Part shown: positions 1 to 7,099 of the stretch, in pieces
Layout of the letters: each line of letters opens with the position of its first letter
Position numbering within the stretch: position 1 is the first letter of the stretch
Source of the DNA: QHBQ01 sp038230695
GTDB taxonomy: Bacteria; Chloroflexota; Chloroflexia; QHBQ01
Assembly: GCA_038230695.1 (NCBI GenBank)
Contig: JBBRMT010000098.1
Coordinates: forward strand, 1 to 15,314
Direction of reading: 5' to 3'
DNA length: 15,314 nt
The notes under the pieces: generated by a model
Database searches by the model: none
Seen by the model: only the letters and a program-made list of their open reading frames with translations
Told to the model about the DNA's origin: nothing
Made by a program: the position numbers and the translations under genes

Positions 1-634
1 CCACCCGTGCGCCGCGCCGCTGCGCCTCCTTGATGAAGGGGATGGAGTGCGGGTGGGTGGAGGCCATGTTCGCGCCCCAGATAATCACCATCTCCGCCTT
101 GGTCACCTCTTCGGGGTCGTAGCCGTAGTTGCCGCCAATGGTGTACTTCATCGCCGCCTCGCCCGCCGACGAGCAGATGGTGCGATCCAGCGGGCTGGCC
201 CCTATGCGGTGGAAGAGGCGATTGTCCATGCTGCCATAGTTGACGATGCCCATCGTGCCAGCGTAGCTGTAGGGCAAGACCGCCTCCGGCCCATCCGCGG
301 CAATCACCCGCTGGAAGTTGGCGACGATGGTGGCAATCGCCTCGTCCCAACTGACGCGCTCGAATTCGCTGCCTGGCCCCTTCGCGCTGTCCGCCTTGCG
401 GCGCATGGGATACAGCACGCGGTCGGGGCTGTAGATGCGCTCGTAGTAGCGGTTGGTCTTGGCACACAAGAACCCTTGCGTAAGCGGATGGTCAGGATCG
501 CCACCAACTCGCACCACCCGCCCATCCTCGACGTAGGCGAGCATCGAGCAGGTGTCGGGGCAGTCGTGCGGACAAACTACCTTGTGGACAGTCTGCTGCA
601 GGGGGATGATGGGGCGGGTTGCGGTGGCAGTCAT
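1..634 (-). CDS. Molybdopterin-dependent oxidoreductase, N-terminal part (runs off left edge)
   Basis: The reading frame is open from an ATG at 634 to the window edge and gives 211 residues of a DMSO-reductase-family (MopB, BisC-like) catalytic subunit. Seen: a four-cysteine cluster motif for an N-terminal [4Fe-4S] centre, CPHDCPDTC at residues 21-29 (C21, C25, C29) plus C57 in GFLCAKTNRY; then the start of the molybdopterin-binding domain (SWDEAIATI, SSAGEAA, IIWGANMASTHPH). Proteins with this N-terminus are Mo/W-bisMGD enzymes that transfer electrons to or from formate, nitrate, polysulfide or other small substrates; the substrate cannot be told from this part. There is no twin-arginine signal, so a cytoplasmic location is likely. 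AGAGG seven bases before the ATG supports this start, and the stop of the upstream gene overlaps it (TGATG), so the two are translationally coupled. Full-length family members are usually 650-800 residues. Confidence 0.9.
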   Translation of the reverse strand, partial: MTATATRPIIPLQQTVHKVVCPHDCPDTCSMLAYVEDGRVVRVGGDPDHPLTQGFLCAKTNRYYERIYSPDRVLYPMRRKADSAKGPGSEFERVSWDEAIATIVANFQRVIAADGPEAVLPYSYAGTMGIVNYGSMDNRLFHRIGASPLDRTICSSAGEAAMKYTIGGNYGYDPEEVTKAEMVIIWGANMASTHPHSIPFIKEAQRRGARV

Positions 635-987
635 CAACAAGCCTCTTCACTTTCGTATGGGCGGACAACCGCCTGCCCTGGTGAACTTTCAATAAGGGTA
701 TGGTTTAGCACAGTAGCCTGGCGAATGTTGTACTCCCACCAACTCCAACTTGGATAAGCGCCGTATGGTTCCCATCCTTTTTCAATCAAGTCGTCCAGCA
801 ATCCCTCTAGCGATGCTCTTGTTTCCCCGCCTTGTAGGGGATACCTTAGCTGCTCAACCGTAGATACAAAGACCTTCGACGTGCCGATAATCTGCACACG
901 TTCAGGCTTATGAGCGATCGCGATGAACTGCCACTCATTCTCCTTATCCAGCGGGCTGAGAATAATCTGTCCTGTGATGTAACCCAT
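634..987 (-). CDS. Small protein of unknown function coupled to the oxidoreductase
   Basis: A 117-residue soluble protein beginning MGYITGQ and ending YESEEAC; I do not recognise a family. It has a predicted mix of strands and helices, an aromatic-rich stretch (GWEPYGAYPSWSWWEYNIR, about residues 73-91), a single terminal cysteine, and no signal peptide or membrane segment. An ATG exists further upstream in frame at 1098, but AGGGGG six bases before the ATG at 987 and the low-complexity extra sequence favour 987. Its TGA overlaps the ATG of the oxidoreductase by one base (TGATG). That suggests one transcript and possibly a role as accessory factor or small partner of the Mo enzyme, which is inference from position only. 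Confidence 0.65.
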   Translation of the reverse strand: MGYITGQIILSPLDKENEWQFIAIAHKPERVQIIGTSKVFVSTVEQLRYPLQGGETRASLEGLLDDLIEKGWEPYGAYPSWSWWEYNIRQATVLNHTLIESSPGQAVVRPYESEEAC

Positions 988-1016
988 ATCAGACCCCCTA
1001 TTTGGTGTAACCCCGA

Positions 1017-1045
1017 ATCTTAGTCTGCCAATTTGCCTACGACAA
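1017..1045 (-). promoter_or_regulatory. Possible sigma-70-type promoter for the small protein/oxidoreductase operon
   Basis: On the minus strand TTGTCG (1040-1045) and TAAGAT (1017-1022) are separated by 17 bases; each matches four of six consensus positions. Transcription would start near 1010, giving a short leader with the strong ribosome site before 987. A perfect 12-base palindrome, ATCGCTAGCGAT (1051-1062), lies just upstream of the -35 and could be an operator. Suggestive only. Confidence 0.3.
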
Positions 1046-1134
1046 TGCTCATCGCTAGCGATAATGTTAGGGTAGGGGCGCATGGCATACGCCCTCATGA
1101 AGCGCTTTGATGCTTATTGTAACCGATTCAGTAG

Positions 1135-1293
1135 CTGGCAAACTCTTGCGATAGGCGTTGATGCGTTTCATGATGGCGAGTACCTCCCAGTCGCCTTTGA
1201 TCTAGGTGAGTACCGAACTGATGTTGGGGCAGCAGTGCAGGCAGACAACCTTGTGGTCAGTCTGCCTGCTGGATGTAATTGGCGGATTGCCAT
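1135..1293 (-). pseudogene. Decayed duplicate of the N-terminal end of the molybdopterin oxidoreductase
   Basis: Read on the minus strand from 1293, this stretch aligns base for base with the first roughly 55 codons of the oxidoreductase starting at 634. Shared blocks include GCAA-CCGCC, CAGACTG-CCACAAGGT, CTGCCCC-ACA and CGCAAG-GTT. In the matching frame it reads HKVVCLHCCPNISSVLT, then a TAG, against HKVVCPHDCPDTCSMLAYV in the intact gene, so most cluster cysteines are lost. A further shift is needed near 1145. There is no matching remainder downstream. It is a relic of a tandem paralog or of a partial duplication, not an expressed gene. Apart from this relic and a weak promoter, the interval 988-1308 shows nothing else. 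Confidence 0.7.
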
Positions 1294-1308
1294 GAGCGAA
1301 TTCATTCT

Positions 1309-2142
1309 CTACACAGCTAGCTGTAGTTGAGGCTGCTCAATCTGCTGCCTTATACTGGTAGGCAAAGCGCAATCCAGCTTGTATTTGCTGTCAATCTGCC
1401 CACTGCTGATGCGGTCAACGATCATCTGGTAATAATCGGGATCGAGTTCGGCGGCGATGAAGTGGCGCTCTAGCCGTCGGCACACGTCCACCTCCGCGCC
1501 GCTGCCGCCAAACAGGATCAGCACGTTGTCGCCTGGCATGGTGCAGGAGGAGATGACCATCTCCGACAGCTTCTGTGGGATCTGGCAGGCGTGTACTGTC
1601 TTCTCGTGACTGACGTTCTTCACCAGGTCGAAGTAGAACCAGGAGTAGGGCATTCGACCCTTGATGCCCCGCGCAATACGGTCGCGGATGCGCCGATCGG
1701 TGGGGTTCTGATATGGCTCGGCAACGTTATCCTTGTAGAAAGCGTTGTCCTCGCTTTTGGTTGCGTGTAGCACGCTGCGGTGGGCAGTGGTAAACTTGCG
1801 TTTGCTGTGACCGACGTTGGTGTTGTAGATCCACACGTATTCATTTACCTGTGCAGAGATTTCGTCAAGACTACGAACGCGCAAGTAGGCATTCTGCTTT
1901 GGGTAGTTGATGAAGAAGGCGTTGCCGCTATCCTTCAACACCCGCATACACTCGCGGGCCAGTTCGCAGTACCACTTGATGTATAGGTCGAAGTCTGTGG
2001 TGTAGGAGCGGGAATTGTACTTAATGCCCACGTTGTAATCGGGATCGCCGAAGATGCAGTCTATACTGTTGTCTGGCAGCTGACGTAGCACCTCCATTAT
2101 GTCGTCGTTAAATACGTGGTCAAGTGGTATGTTGGTCATCAT
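1309..2142 (-). CDS. Type II DNA methyltransferase, beta class (probably N6-adenine)
   Basis: A 277-residue S-adenosylmethionine-dependent DNA methyltransferase. Seen: catalytic motif IV as GDPDYNVGIKY (DPDY at residues 33-36, a DPPY variant); the segment HACQIPQKL near 184-192, equivalent to the HxTQKP block; and SAM-binding motif I as ILFGGSGAE near 209-217. Motif IV before motif I is the beta-class order, and a DPPY-like motif usually means adenine-N6 methylation (family knowledge). The 279-codon frame opens with TTG at 2148; I prefer the ATG at 2142, nine bases after AGGAG. Its start overlaps the end of the endonuclease frame by 23 bases, so the R-M pair forms one operon with R before M. 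It would protect DNA from the partner nuclease, but that nuclease gene is interrupted, so this may now be an orphan methylase. The recognition sequence cannot be deduced. Confidence 0.88.
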   Translation of the reverse strand: MMTNIPLDHVFNDDIMEVLRQLPDNSIDCIFGDPDYNVGIKYNSRSYTTDFDLYIKWYCELARECMRVLKDSGNAFFINYPKQNAYLRVRSLDEISAQVNEYVWIYNTNVGHSKRKFTTAHRSVLHATKSEDNAFYKDNVAEPYQNPTDRRIRDRIARGIKGRMPYSWFYFDLVKNVSHEKTVHACQIPQKLSEMVISSCTMPGDNVLILFGGSGAEVDVCRRLERHFIAAELDPDYYQMIVDRISSGQIDSKYKLDCALPTSIRQQIEQPQLQLAV

Positions 2143-2611
2143 ATTCAAGCTCTCCTATCTGTTCGTTAAGGTCATAACGTCGCTTTTTCACTAGCTTGAG
2201 TCTAGTTGGACGCTCTTTATCCTCGAAGCTGTACTCGTAAAGCTGGTAAGAAGCCTTGCCGAGCCTGCGGCTCTGTACCGCATATACGCACCTAATGCTT
2301 TTGTAGGGTTTACCGTTTTCGGTTAGAAGCCAATCAAGATACCTAAAAGGATTATACAACTGAAAGACGTTGAAATCCAGAAGGCTGCTGGGTTTTGCCT
2401 CATTCTTGGCCTCAAAAACAGCAATTTCCCCCTCATACTCCACCACCAGGTCACGCTCTATCTGGAGACTTTCGACCTTTATTTGTTCGCTTCCCATGTA
2501 AAAGGTGAAGCTGTGTTTTGTTCTGCGTGGAATGTAAACACGCGCTTGTGCTTTCTTACTGCCAAAGAGGAAATCCTGAATGATGCCTTGATTGAACGCT
2601 AGTGAGAGCAT
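2120..2611 (-). pseudogene. Type II restriction endonuclease, C-terminal catalytic half (after in-frame TGA)
   Basis: A 163-residue frame that begins with ATG immediately after the TGA closing the upstream half, in the same frame. It carries a convincing PD-(D/E)xK nuclease core: D54 in IERDLVVEY followed by FEAKNE with E67 and K69, embedded in alternating strands. It is directly followed by, and overlaps, the methyltransferase, the normal context for a cognate type II enzyme. No good ribosome site precedes this ATG and the protein starts in mid-domain (MLSLAFNQGIIQDFLFG), so it is best read as the second part of a single endonuclease of about 277 residues. Re-initiation could still yield this fragment. 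Confidence 0.75.
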
Positions 2612-2953
2612 TCATGCTTCACTGGTGTCAAGACCATTAAGAGTATGAGGAGTATAAGGCCATGCAACGACCTCTTCCACCTCAATTGGCTCAAACTTAT
2701 GGTAGCCATTCGCGACACCTCTGACAAACCTGTGTACGCCTTTGCCTAGATGGATGATGAACAAGTCTTCGCGGATAAGTTCCGCTGGAAGCCTTGAGGA
2801 ACTATCCACTTTGGTGAGGTCGAACTGGTTGCCGAAAGAGCCGCCTGTTTCTTGCTTTACCAGCTTGTTGTCAAAAACTAGGCTGCTTGAGCCTTGAGCT
2901 TTCAGTCCTTGATATATCTGTAGGAGAAGATCCTTCTTCGTTGGTTTCCTCAT
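2612..2953 (-). pseudogene. Type II restriction endonuclease, N-terminal half (ends at in-frame TGA)
   Basis: A 113-residue frame starting MRKPTKKDLLLQIYQGL and ending GLDTSEA at a TGA, after which the same frame continues without a gap into the catalytic half. The TTG at 2956 is also open, but the ATG at 2953 sits eight bases after GAGAGG. By itself this half has no catalytic residues; it looks like the DNA-binding or dimerisation half of a type II enzyme. The simplest reading is one ancestral gene (2120-2953) broken by a nonsense change, for instance from TGG or CGA. The alternative is a genuine two-subunit endonuclease with TGAATG coupling. Transcription would come from the strong promoter at 2987-3015. 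Confidence 0.7.
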
Positions 2954-2986
2954 CAATTTAGCCTCTCAAAGCAACTGATTGGACTC

Positions 2987-3015
2987 ATTTTATCACGCCT
3001 TCACCTGTTTGTCCA
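2987..3015 (-). promoter_or_regulatory. Sigma-70-type promoter of the first R-M operon
   Basis: On the minus strand TGGACA (3010-3015) and TAAAAT (2987-2992) are spaced 17 bases apart; each matches five of six consensus positions. Transcription would start near 2980, placing the GAGAGG ribosome site and the ATG at 2953 a short way downstream. Confidence 0.6.
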
Positions 3016-3020
3016 GTTCT

Positions 3021-3049
3021 TTGCCAAATTGCACCCCCTGGGTTATAAT
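3021..3049 (+). promoter_or_regulatory. Sigma-70-type promoter of the EF-G-like gene
   Basis: TTGCCA (3021-3026) and a perfect TATAAT (3044-3049) are separated by 17 bases. Transcription would start near 3056, leaving an untranslated leader of about 117 bases before the ATG at 3173. Only five bases separate this -35 box from the -35 box of the opposite promoter. Confidence 0.65.
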
Positions 3050-3172
3050 GTGCCAACCAGATTTGCTGACGTAATAGCAGACTTGCCGTTACCCCCAGTT
3101 GCCGCCAGGTTAGTGCGGGCAGCGGCGCAGTCGCATATCCAACGCTTTCGCTAGAGGAGGGATTTTGTCTCA

Positions 3173-5284
3173 ATGAAGAGCTATAGAACCGAGCAATTGC
3201 GTAACGTGGGGCTGTTTTCGCATAGTGGTGCGGGCAAGACCTCGTTGACCGAGGCGGTATTGTTCAACGCCAAGCTAATCAGCCGCGTTGGCCGCGTGGA
3301 CGAGGGCAACACCGTCTCTGACTATGACCCCGACGAGGTGAAGCGCCGCAGCAGCGTGAACATCAGCCTCGCGCCGCTGGAGTGGAAGGACTGCAAAATC
3401 AACCTGCTCGACATCCCTGGCTATGCCGATTTCATCGGCGAGGTGAAGGCTTCGATGCGGGTGGTGGATGCCGCGCTGATACTGGTTGACGCGGTGGGTG
3501 GGGTGGAGGTTGGCACCGAGCAGGCGTGGAAGTTTGCCCGTGAAGGCGGCCTGCCCACCATGATCTACCTCAACAAGATGGACCGCGAGAACGCCAGCTT
3601 CGAGCAAGTGGTCAACCAGTTGCAGGCCAGGTTTGGCCGCCACGTCGTGCCGGTGCAGATCCCCATCGGCAGCAGCCAGGCGTTTCGCGGCGTGGTGGAC
3701 ATCTGGCACATGAAGGCGTATATGTACGCGCCCAGCACCGGGCGGGCGGGCGACGGCAAGTTCGAGGAGGTGGCGATACCGGCGGATATGCAGGCGCAGG
3801 CCACGCAGTGGCGCGAACAACTGGTCGAGCGCATCGCCGAGTCGAGCGACGAACTGACCCTGAAGTATCTGGAAGGCCAGGAGATTGGCGAGGACGAGAT
3901 TCTGCACGCGCTGCACGATGGCACCAAGGATTGCAAGCTGGTGCCGCTGCTGTGCGGCGCGGGCCTGAGCAACATCGCGGTGCAGCCGTTGCTCGATGCG
4001 ATTGTCTCCTACCTGCCCGCGCCGAACGAAACTGGCGAGGTTACAGCCACCAATCCGACCAACGGCCAGAGCGTCACTCTAAACTGGAAGGCGGACGGCC
4101 CCCTTGCCGCGTTCGTGTTCAAGACTATCTCCGACCCCTATGTGGGCCGCATCAGCTACATCCGCGTCTACTCCGGCACGATGCACTCCGACCAGACGGT
4201 GACCAACGCGAACAAGGGCAAGGATGAGCGCGTCGGCCAGTTGCACTATATGCGCGGCAAGGAGCAGGAGACCACTCAGGAGGTGGTGGCGGGCGACTTT
4301 GCGGTAATCAACAAGCTGCAAGACACCGGCACCAGCGATACCCTCTGCGCCCAGGGCCATCCACTTATCCTCGATGGCATCACCTACCCGAACACGCTTT
4401 ACTCGGCCACGGTCAGCCCGCATACCAAGGCGGACATGGATAAGATGGGAACCGCCATCCACCGCATCGTGGAGGAAGACCCCACCATCCAGGTTAGCCG
4501 CGACGCGCAGACCGGCGAGACCATCCTCAGCGGCATGGGCGACAGCCACATTGCGATTATCGCTGACCGCTTGCACCGCAAGTTCGGCGTGGCGGTGGAT
4601 GTCAGCCTGCCGCGCGTGCCTTACCGCGAGACGATAAAGAGCAAGGTGCCGCACGCCGAATACAAGCATAAGAAGCAGACCGGCGGGCATGGGCAGTACG
4701 GCCACGTGGTCATCGAGCTTGAGCCGCTGCACGATGGGCAGGACTTCGAGTTCGCCGAACACGTAGTCGGCGGCTCGGTGCCGCGCAACTTCTACCCAGC
4801 GGTGGAGAAGGGGGTGCATGAGGCGTTGGGCGAGGGTGTGCTGGCGGGCTATCCGGTCACCGGCGTGCGCGTAACCCTGATTGACGGCAGCTACCACCCG
4901 GTGGACAGCAGCGAAATGGCGTTCAAGATTGCCGCCAACCAGGCGTTCAAGAAGGGGGTAATGGAGGGCAAGCCCATCCTGCTGGAGCCAATCTACGAGA
5001 TGGAGATTAGCGCCCCCGACGACTATGCAGGCGACGTGATGAGCGACCTGAACACCAAACGCGCCCGCGTCCACGGCATGAACCCGGAGGGAACCGGCAA
5101 CACCATCATCACCGCCGCCGCGCCGCTGGCCGAGATCCAGAGCTACTCCGCCGACCTGCGTAGCATCACCCAGGGGCGCGGCACCTACACGATGCACTTC
5201 GACCGCTACGAGGAAGCCCCCAGCAACGTCACCGCCAAAGTAGTCGAGGCGCACAAGGCGGCTATGGCTGCTGCGGAACACTAA
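3173..5284 (+). CDS. fusA: Elongation factor G-like translational GTPase (EF-G paralog type)
   Basis: A 703-residue five-domain translational GTPase, full length for EF-G. Seen: P-loop SHSGAGKT at residues 16-23, G3 motif DIPGYADF at 80-87, NKMD at 134-137, then the domain II, III, IV and V blocks, including GGHGQYGHV in domain IV and a GDVMSDLNTKRARVHGM segment in domain V. Canonical EF-G has AHIDAGKTT, a switch I ERGITI and PGH. Here the P-loop differs, switch I reads KRRSSVNIS, and the activating histidine is tyrosine (Y84). These changes are typical of the second EF-G group (EF-G-2/FusA2-like) rather than the housekeeping factor (family knowledge), so a canonical fusA is expected elsewhere. 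AGGAGG lies 12 bases before the ATG, rather far. The gene stands alone and is closed by a hairpin 12 bases after its stop. Confidence 0.9.
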   Translation: MKSYRTEQLRNVGLFSHSGAGKTSLTEAVLFNAKLISRVGRVDEGNTVSDYDPDEVKRRSSVNISLAPLEWKDCKINLLDIPGYADFIGEVKASMRVVDAALILVDAVGGVEVGTEQAWKFAREGGLPTMIYLNKMDRENASFEQVVNQLQARFGRHVVPVQIPIGSSQAFRGVVDIWHMKAYMYAPSTGRAGDGKFEEVAIPADMQAQATQWREQLVERIAESSDELTLKYLEGQEIGEDEILHALHDGTKDCKLVPLLCGAGLSNIAVQPLLDAIVSYLPAPNETGEVTATNPTNGQSVTLNWKADGPLAAFVFKTISDPYVGRISYIRVYSGTMHSDQTVTNANKGKDERVGQLHYMRGKEQETTQEVVAGDFAVINKLQDTGTSDTLCAQGHPLILDGITYPNTLYSATVSPHTKADMDKMGTAIHRIVEEDPTIQVSRDAQTGETILSGMGDSHIAIIADRLHRKFGVAVDVSLPRVPYRETIKSKVPHAEYKHKKQTGGHGQYGHVVIELEPLHDGQDFEFAEHVVGGSVPRNFYPAVEKGVHEALGEGVLAGYPVTGVRVTLIDGSYHPVDSSEMAFKIAANQAFKKGVMEGKPILLEPIYEMEISAPDDYAGDVMSDLNTKRARVHGMNPEGTGNTIITAAAPLAEIQSYSADLRSITQGRGTYTMHFDRYEEAPSNVTAKVVEAHKAAMAAAEH

Positions 5285-5292
5285 CCGCAAAA

Positions 5293-5590
5293 GATCCCCT
5301 CTCCCCGCCGGGGGAGAGGGTTAGGGAGAGGGAGCGTTGCCGCGCCTCAATGTCCATCGTCAGCCACCAAAGCAACCAAACGATCCCCTCGCCTCACTGG
5401 GAGAGAGGGCTAGGGAGAGGGTGTTGCAACGCTTCAATGCTCATCGAGGGCGATCCCAGCCACCCATGATCCCCTCTCCCCACCGGGGGAGAGGGTTAGG
5501 GAGAGGGGTAGTTGCAACGCCTCAATGCCCATCGTCAGCCAACAAAACAACCAAACGATCCCCTCTCCCCACCGGGGGAGAGGGGTCGGT
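5293..5590. repeat. Tandem repeat of about 88 bp with GC-rich hairpins (about 3.3 copies)
   Basis: Units begin with GATCCCCT at 5293, 5382, 5468 and 5557, spaced 89, 86 and 89 bases; the last is partial. Each has a hairpin block (CCCTCTCCCC, short loop, GGGGAGAGGG) followed by TTAGGGAGAGGG and a spacer containing TTGCAACGCCTCAATG, CCATCGTCAGCCA and an AACCAAA run. The spacers are shared between units, so this is not a CRISPR. The first hairpin (5297-5320: perfect ten-base stem, four-base loop) directly follows EF-G and may end or protect its message, although no T-run follows. Unit 2 is the most degenerate. The interval 5285-5637 holds no credible gene; the open frame through it is only the repeat. 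Confidence 0.85.
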
Positions 5591-5637
5591 GAAGTACACC
5601 AATCCCGATGTGAACCACGTAACCTAGAGATACAACA

Positions 5638-5901
5638 ATGAACTAGGAAGAACGCGGCATCTACAGGCGAAACCTAGAACGCGCCGAGCAGATGCGCTCC
5701 AACCCTACTCCCACCGAAGCCACCCTCTGGTATCACCTGCGCGCAGGGAGGGCGGAATACAAGTTTCGCCGCCAGCAGCGCATCGGCACTTACATTGTGG
5801 ATTTCTACTGCCCGCGCTCCTGGCTGATCATCGAGCTTGATGGTGATTCGCACGCTGAACAGGTTGAATATGATGAGGCGCGAACTGCTTGGCTGCAGGG
5901 G
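5638..5901 (+). pseudogene. DUF559 (Vsr-like nuclease fold) gene, with nonsense codon and truncated by the IS
   Basis: From the ATG at 5638 the frame reads MN, then TAG (5644-5646), then EERGIYRRNLERAEQ, with a possible internal ATG start at 5692. The body is a clear DUF559 domain: NPTPTEATLWYHLRA, YKFRRQQRIGTYIVDFYC and LIIELDGDSHAEQVEYDEA, with the DF and ELDG positions expected of a Vsr/PD-(D/E)xK-type fold. Homology stops after RTAWLQG, exactly where the left terminal repeat of the insertion element begins (5902); the C-terminal third is missing. The remaining in-frame codons to 5961 are IS sequence. The missing tail is not found on the far side of the IS, so a deletion or rearrangement accompanied or followed insertion. 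Confidence 0.8.
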
Positions 5902-5927
5902 GGTAGGTGTGCGCATAGCCGTGAAAG
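5902..5927 (+). repeat. Left terminal inverted repeat of the IS
   Basis: Reads GGTAGGTGTGCG, then CATAGCCGTGAAAG. Its mate at 7100-7125, read inward, differs only at three positions within the middle of the repeat. It marks the exact point at which DUF559 homology ends. Confidence 0.85.
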
Positions 5928-5990
5928 CACCTCCCACCTTGCTAGCATCGCAAGGAGTTGACGGGACGGCTTGCCCCGACCCCGTTTCTG

Positions 5991-7017
5991 TCACGCTGGC
6001 GGGGCGATGAGGTAGCTAAGTAGCTCCTTAACCTCCCACACATGGTCGCTCAAGCCTGCCGCCATTGCGGGAGTGCGCGGCTGCTGCTTATAACTCAGGC
6101 TTTGGTGCGGCGTGCAGAAGTTGTACACTGCTCCCACCAGGTACATGGCATAGTGCAGGCGTATCACCTTGCGGGCCGAACGCCGCGTTCGCCTAGCCAG
6201 TACCGCCAGCCGCACCCGCAAGGTGGCGTTTAGCCGTGAGGGTGTAGCTGGTATTGAGCCCACCACCGACTTGACTGCCCGCTAGCAGCGTGGCTAGCGC
6301 ACGCTCATCACCGTAGGCCACCCGCCGGATGATGCCCACCAGACGGCGTTGAGCGCGTTGCTTGACCACCTGCCCAATGAGCAAACCTGGTCGCTCCACC
6401 AGGCTCGGTCGCCCGCGTTGCCCATCACGCGGCTGCTTGAGGCGCAGCGCGGCCACCGTAGCCTCAACGTAGGCAGCGAGGCCATCAACGGCCACCAGTA
6501 GCGGCGCGACCATACAGCAACGGGCAATTAGCTGGCACAGACTGGATATTAGCGCCCGGTTGCGGTGCAGGCTGACCCGTCCGCCCAACCATAGCCTGGT
6601 GGGGATGGACATCGCCATTGCCATCCAAACGATACCCGCCTGGGTCTTGACCCTGATTTCGTTGGCTTGCACCTGCGCCTGGTCAGCGGGCTGCTCCACC
6701 AGTTGTTCTTGCACCGCCTGGGCGTGTTGTCCGCTCTCTTCTAGCCAGAGATTGACGGTGCGGGCCTGCAGGCCAAAAGCAGCGCAGATAGCGGCAATCG
6801 GGCAGCCGCTGGTCAGCAAGATAATCACGATGGTAATGAGCGAGGCTGCCGTATGCTTATGGTAGAAGGGCGAACCTTTGGTGGCGACAAAGGTCTGGCG
6901 ACAGACGGAGCAACGCCAGCGGTTGTCTTTGGGGGCGTGAGGGTGAATGTTGGTTCGCCCTTGCACGCCACTTGCAGGACAGTGAGGATTAGGGCAGAAT
7001 AGGGGTGGCTGGTTCAT
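5991..7017 (-). pseudogene. IS1-like transposase, frameshifted and catalytically altered
   Basis: The start ATG at 7017 (MNQPPLFCPN) follows an excellent GAGGAGGT; the frame is open upstream to 7065 but that part is not needed. Seen: an N-terminal zinc-binding region (CPNPHC and CSVC), a helix-turn-helix (CPIAAICAAFGLQARTVNLWL), then a DDE-type core. The first catalytic position reads QANEIRVKT, where related enzymes as I recall them have QADEI, so Asp appears changed to Asn; the second Asp is probably that in VAVDGLAAY. Near 6240 one extra base shifts the frame: frame one ends in a meaningless tail (stop at 6193), while RLNATLRVRLAVLARRTRR and YNFCTPHQSLS continue in the next frame to 5993. 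The break falls where relatives have YIERLN, so the catalytic Glu is lost as well. The product is almost certainly non-functional. Confidence 0.8.
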
Positions 7018-7099
7018 GTAAGACCTCCTCAAGACGATGTGCTTGGTAACAAGGAGATTGTACATGAAGGCAGCTAACTTATTCTAGTTCCTGACCTTC

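Noticed and set aside
47..757. Plus-strand frame of 236 codons at the left edge
   Set aside because: It is the antisense shadow of the molybdopterin oxidoreductase, whose minus-strand translation has clear iron-sulfur and cofactor motifs.
988..1098. Longer 154-residue start for the small protein at 634-987
   Set aside because: No ribosome site at 1098, whereas AGGGGG precedes the internal ATG at 987; the extension also covers the candidate promoter.
4079..5290. Long antisense frame (403 codons) opposite the EF-G-like gene
   Set aside because: The plus strand encodes a full conserved GTPase; the antisense frame is a by-product of GC-rich codon use and resembles no protein.
5293..5590. CRISPR-like appearance of regularly spaced repeats
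   Set aside because: Only about 3.3 units, the between-hairpin sequence is itself repeated rather than unique, the units are too long, and no cas genes are present.
5337..5627. Plus-strand 96-codon frame after EF-G
   Set aside because: It is made entirely of the tandem hairpin repeats and has no ribosome site or protein-like character.
6193..6266. Programmed frameshift in the IS transposase
   Set aside because: The IS1-type programmed shift lies early in the gene at an A-rich slippery run; this break is near the C-terminus, has no such run and removes an expected catalytic residue.
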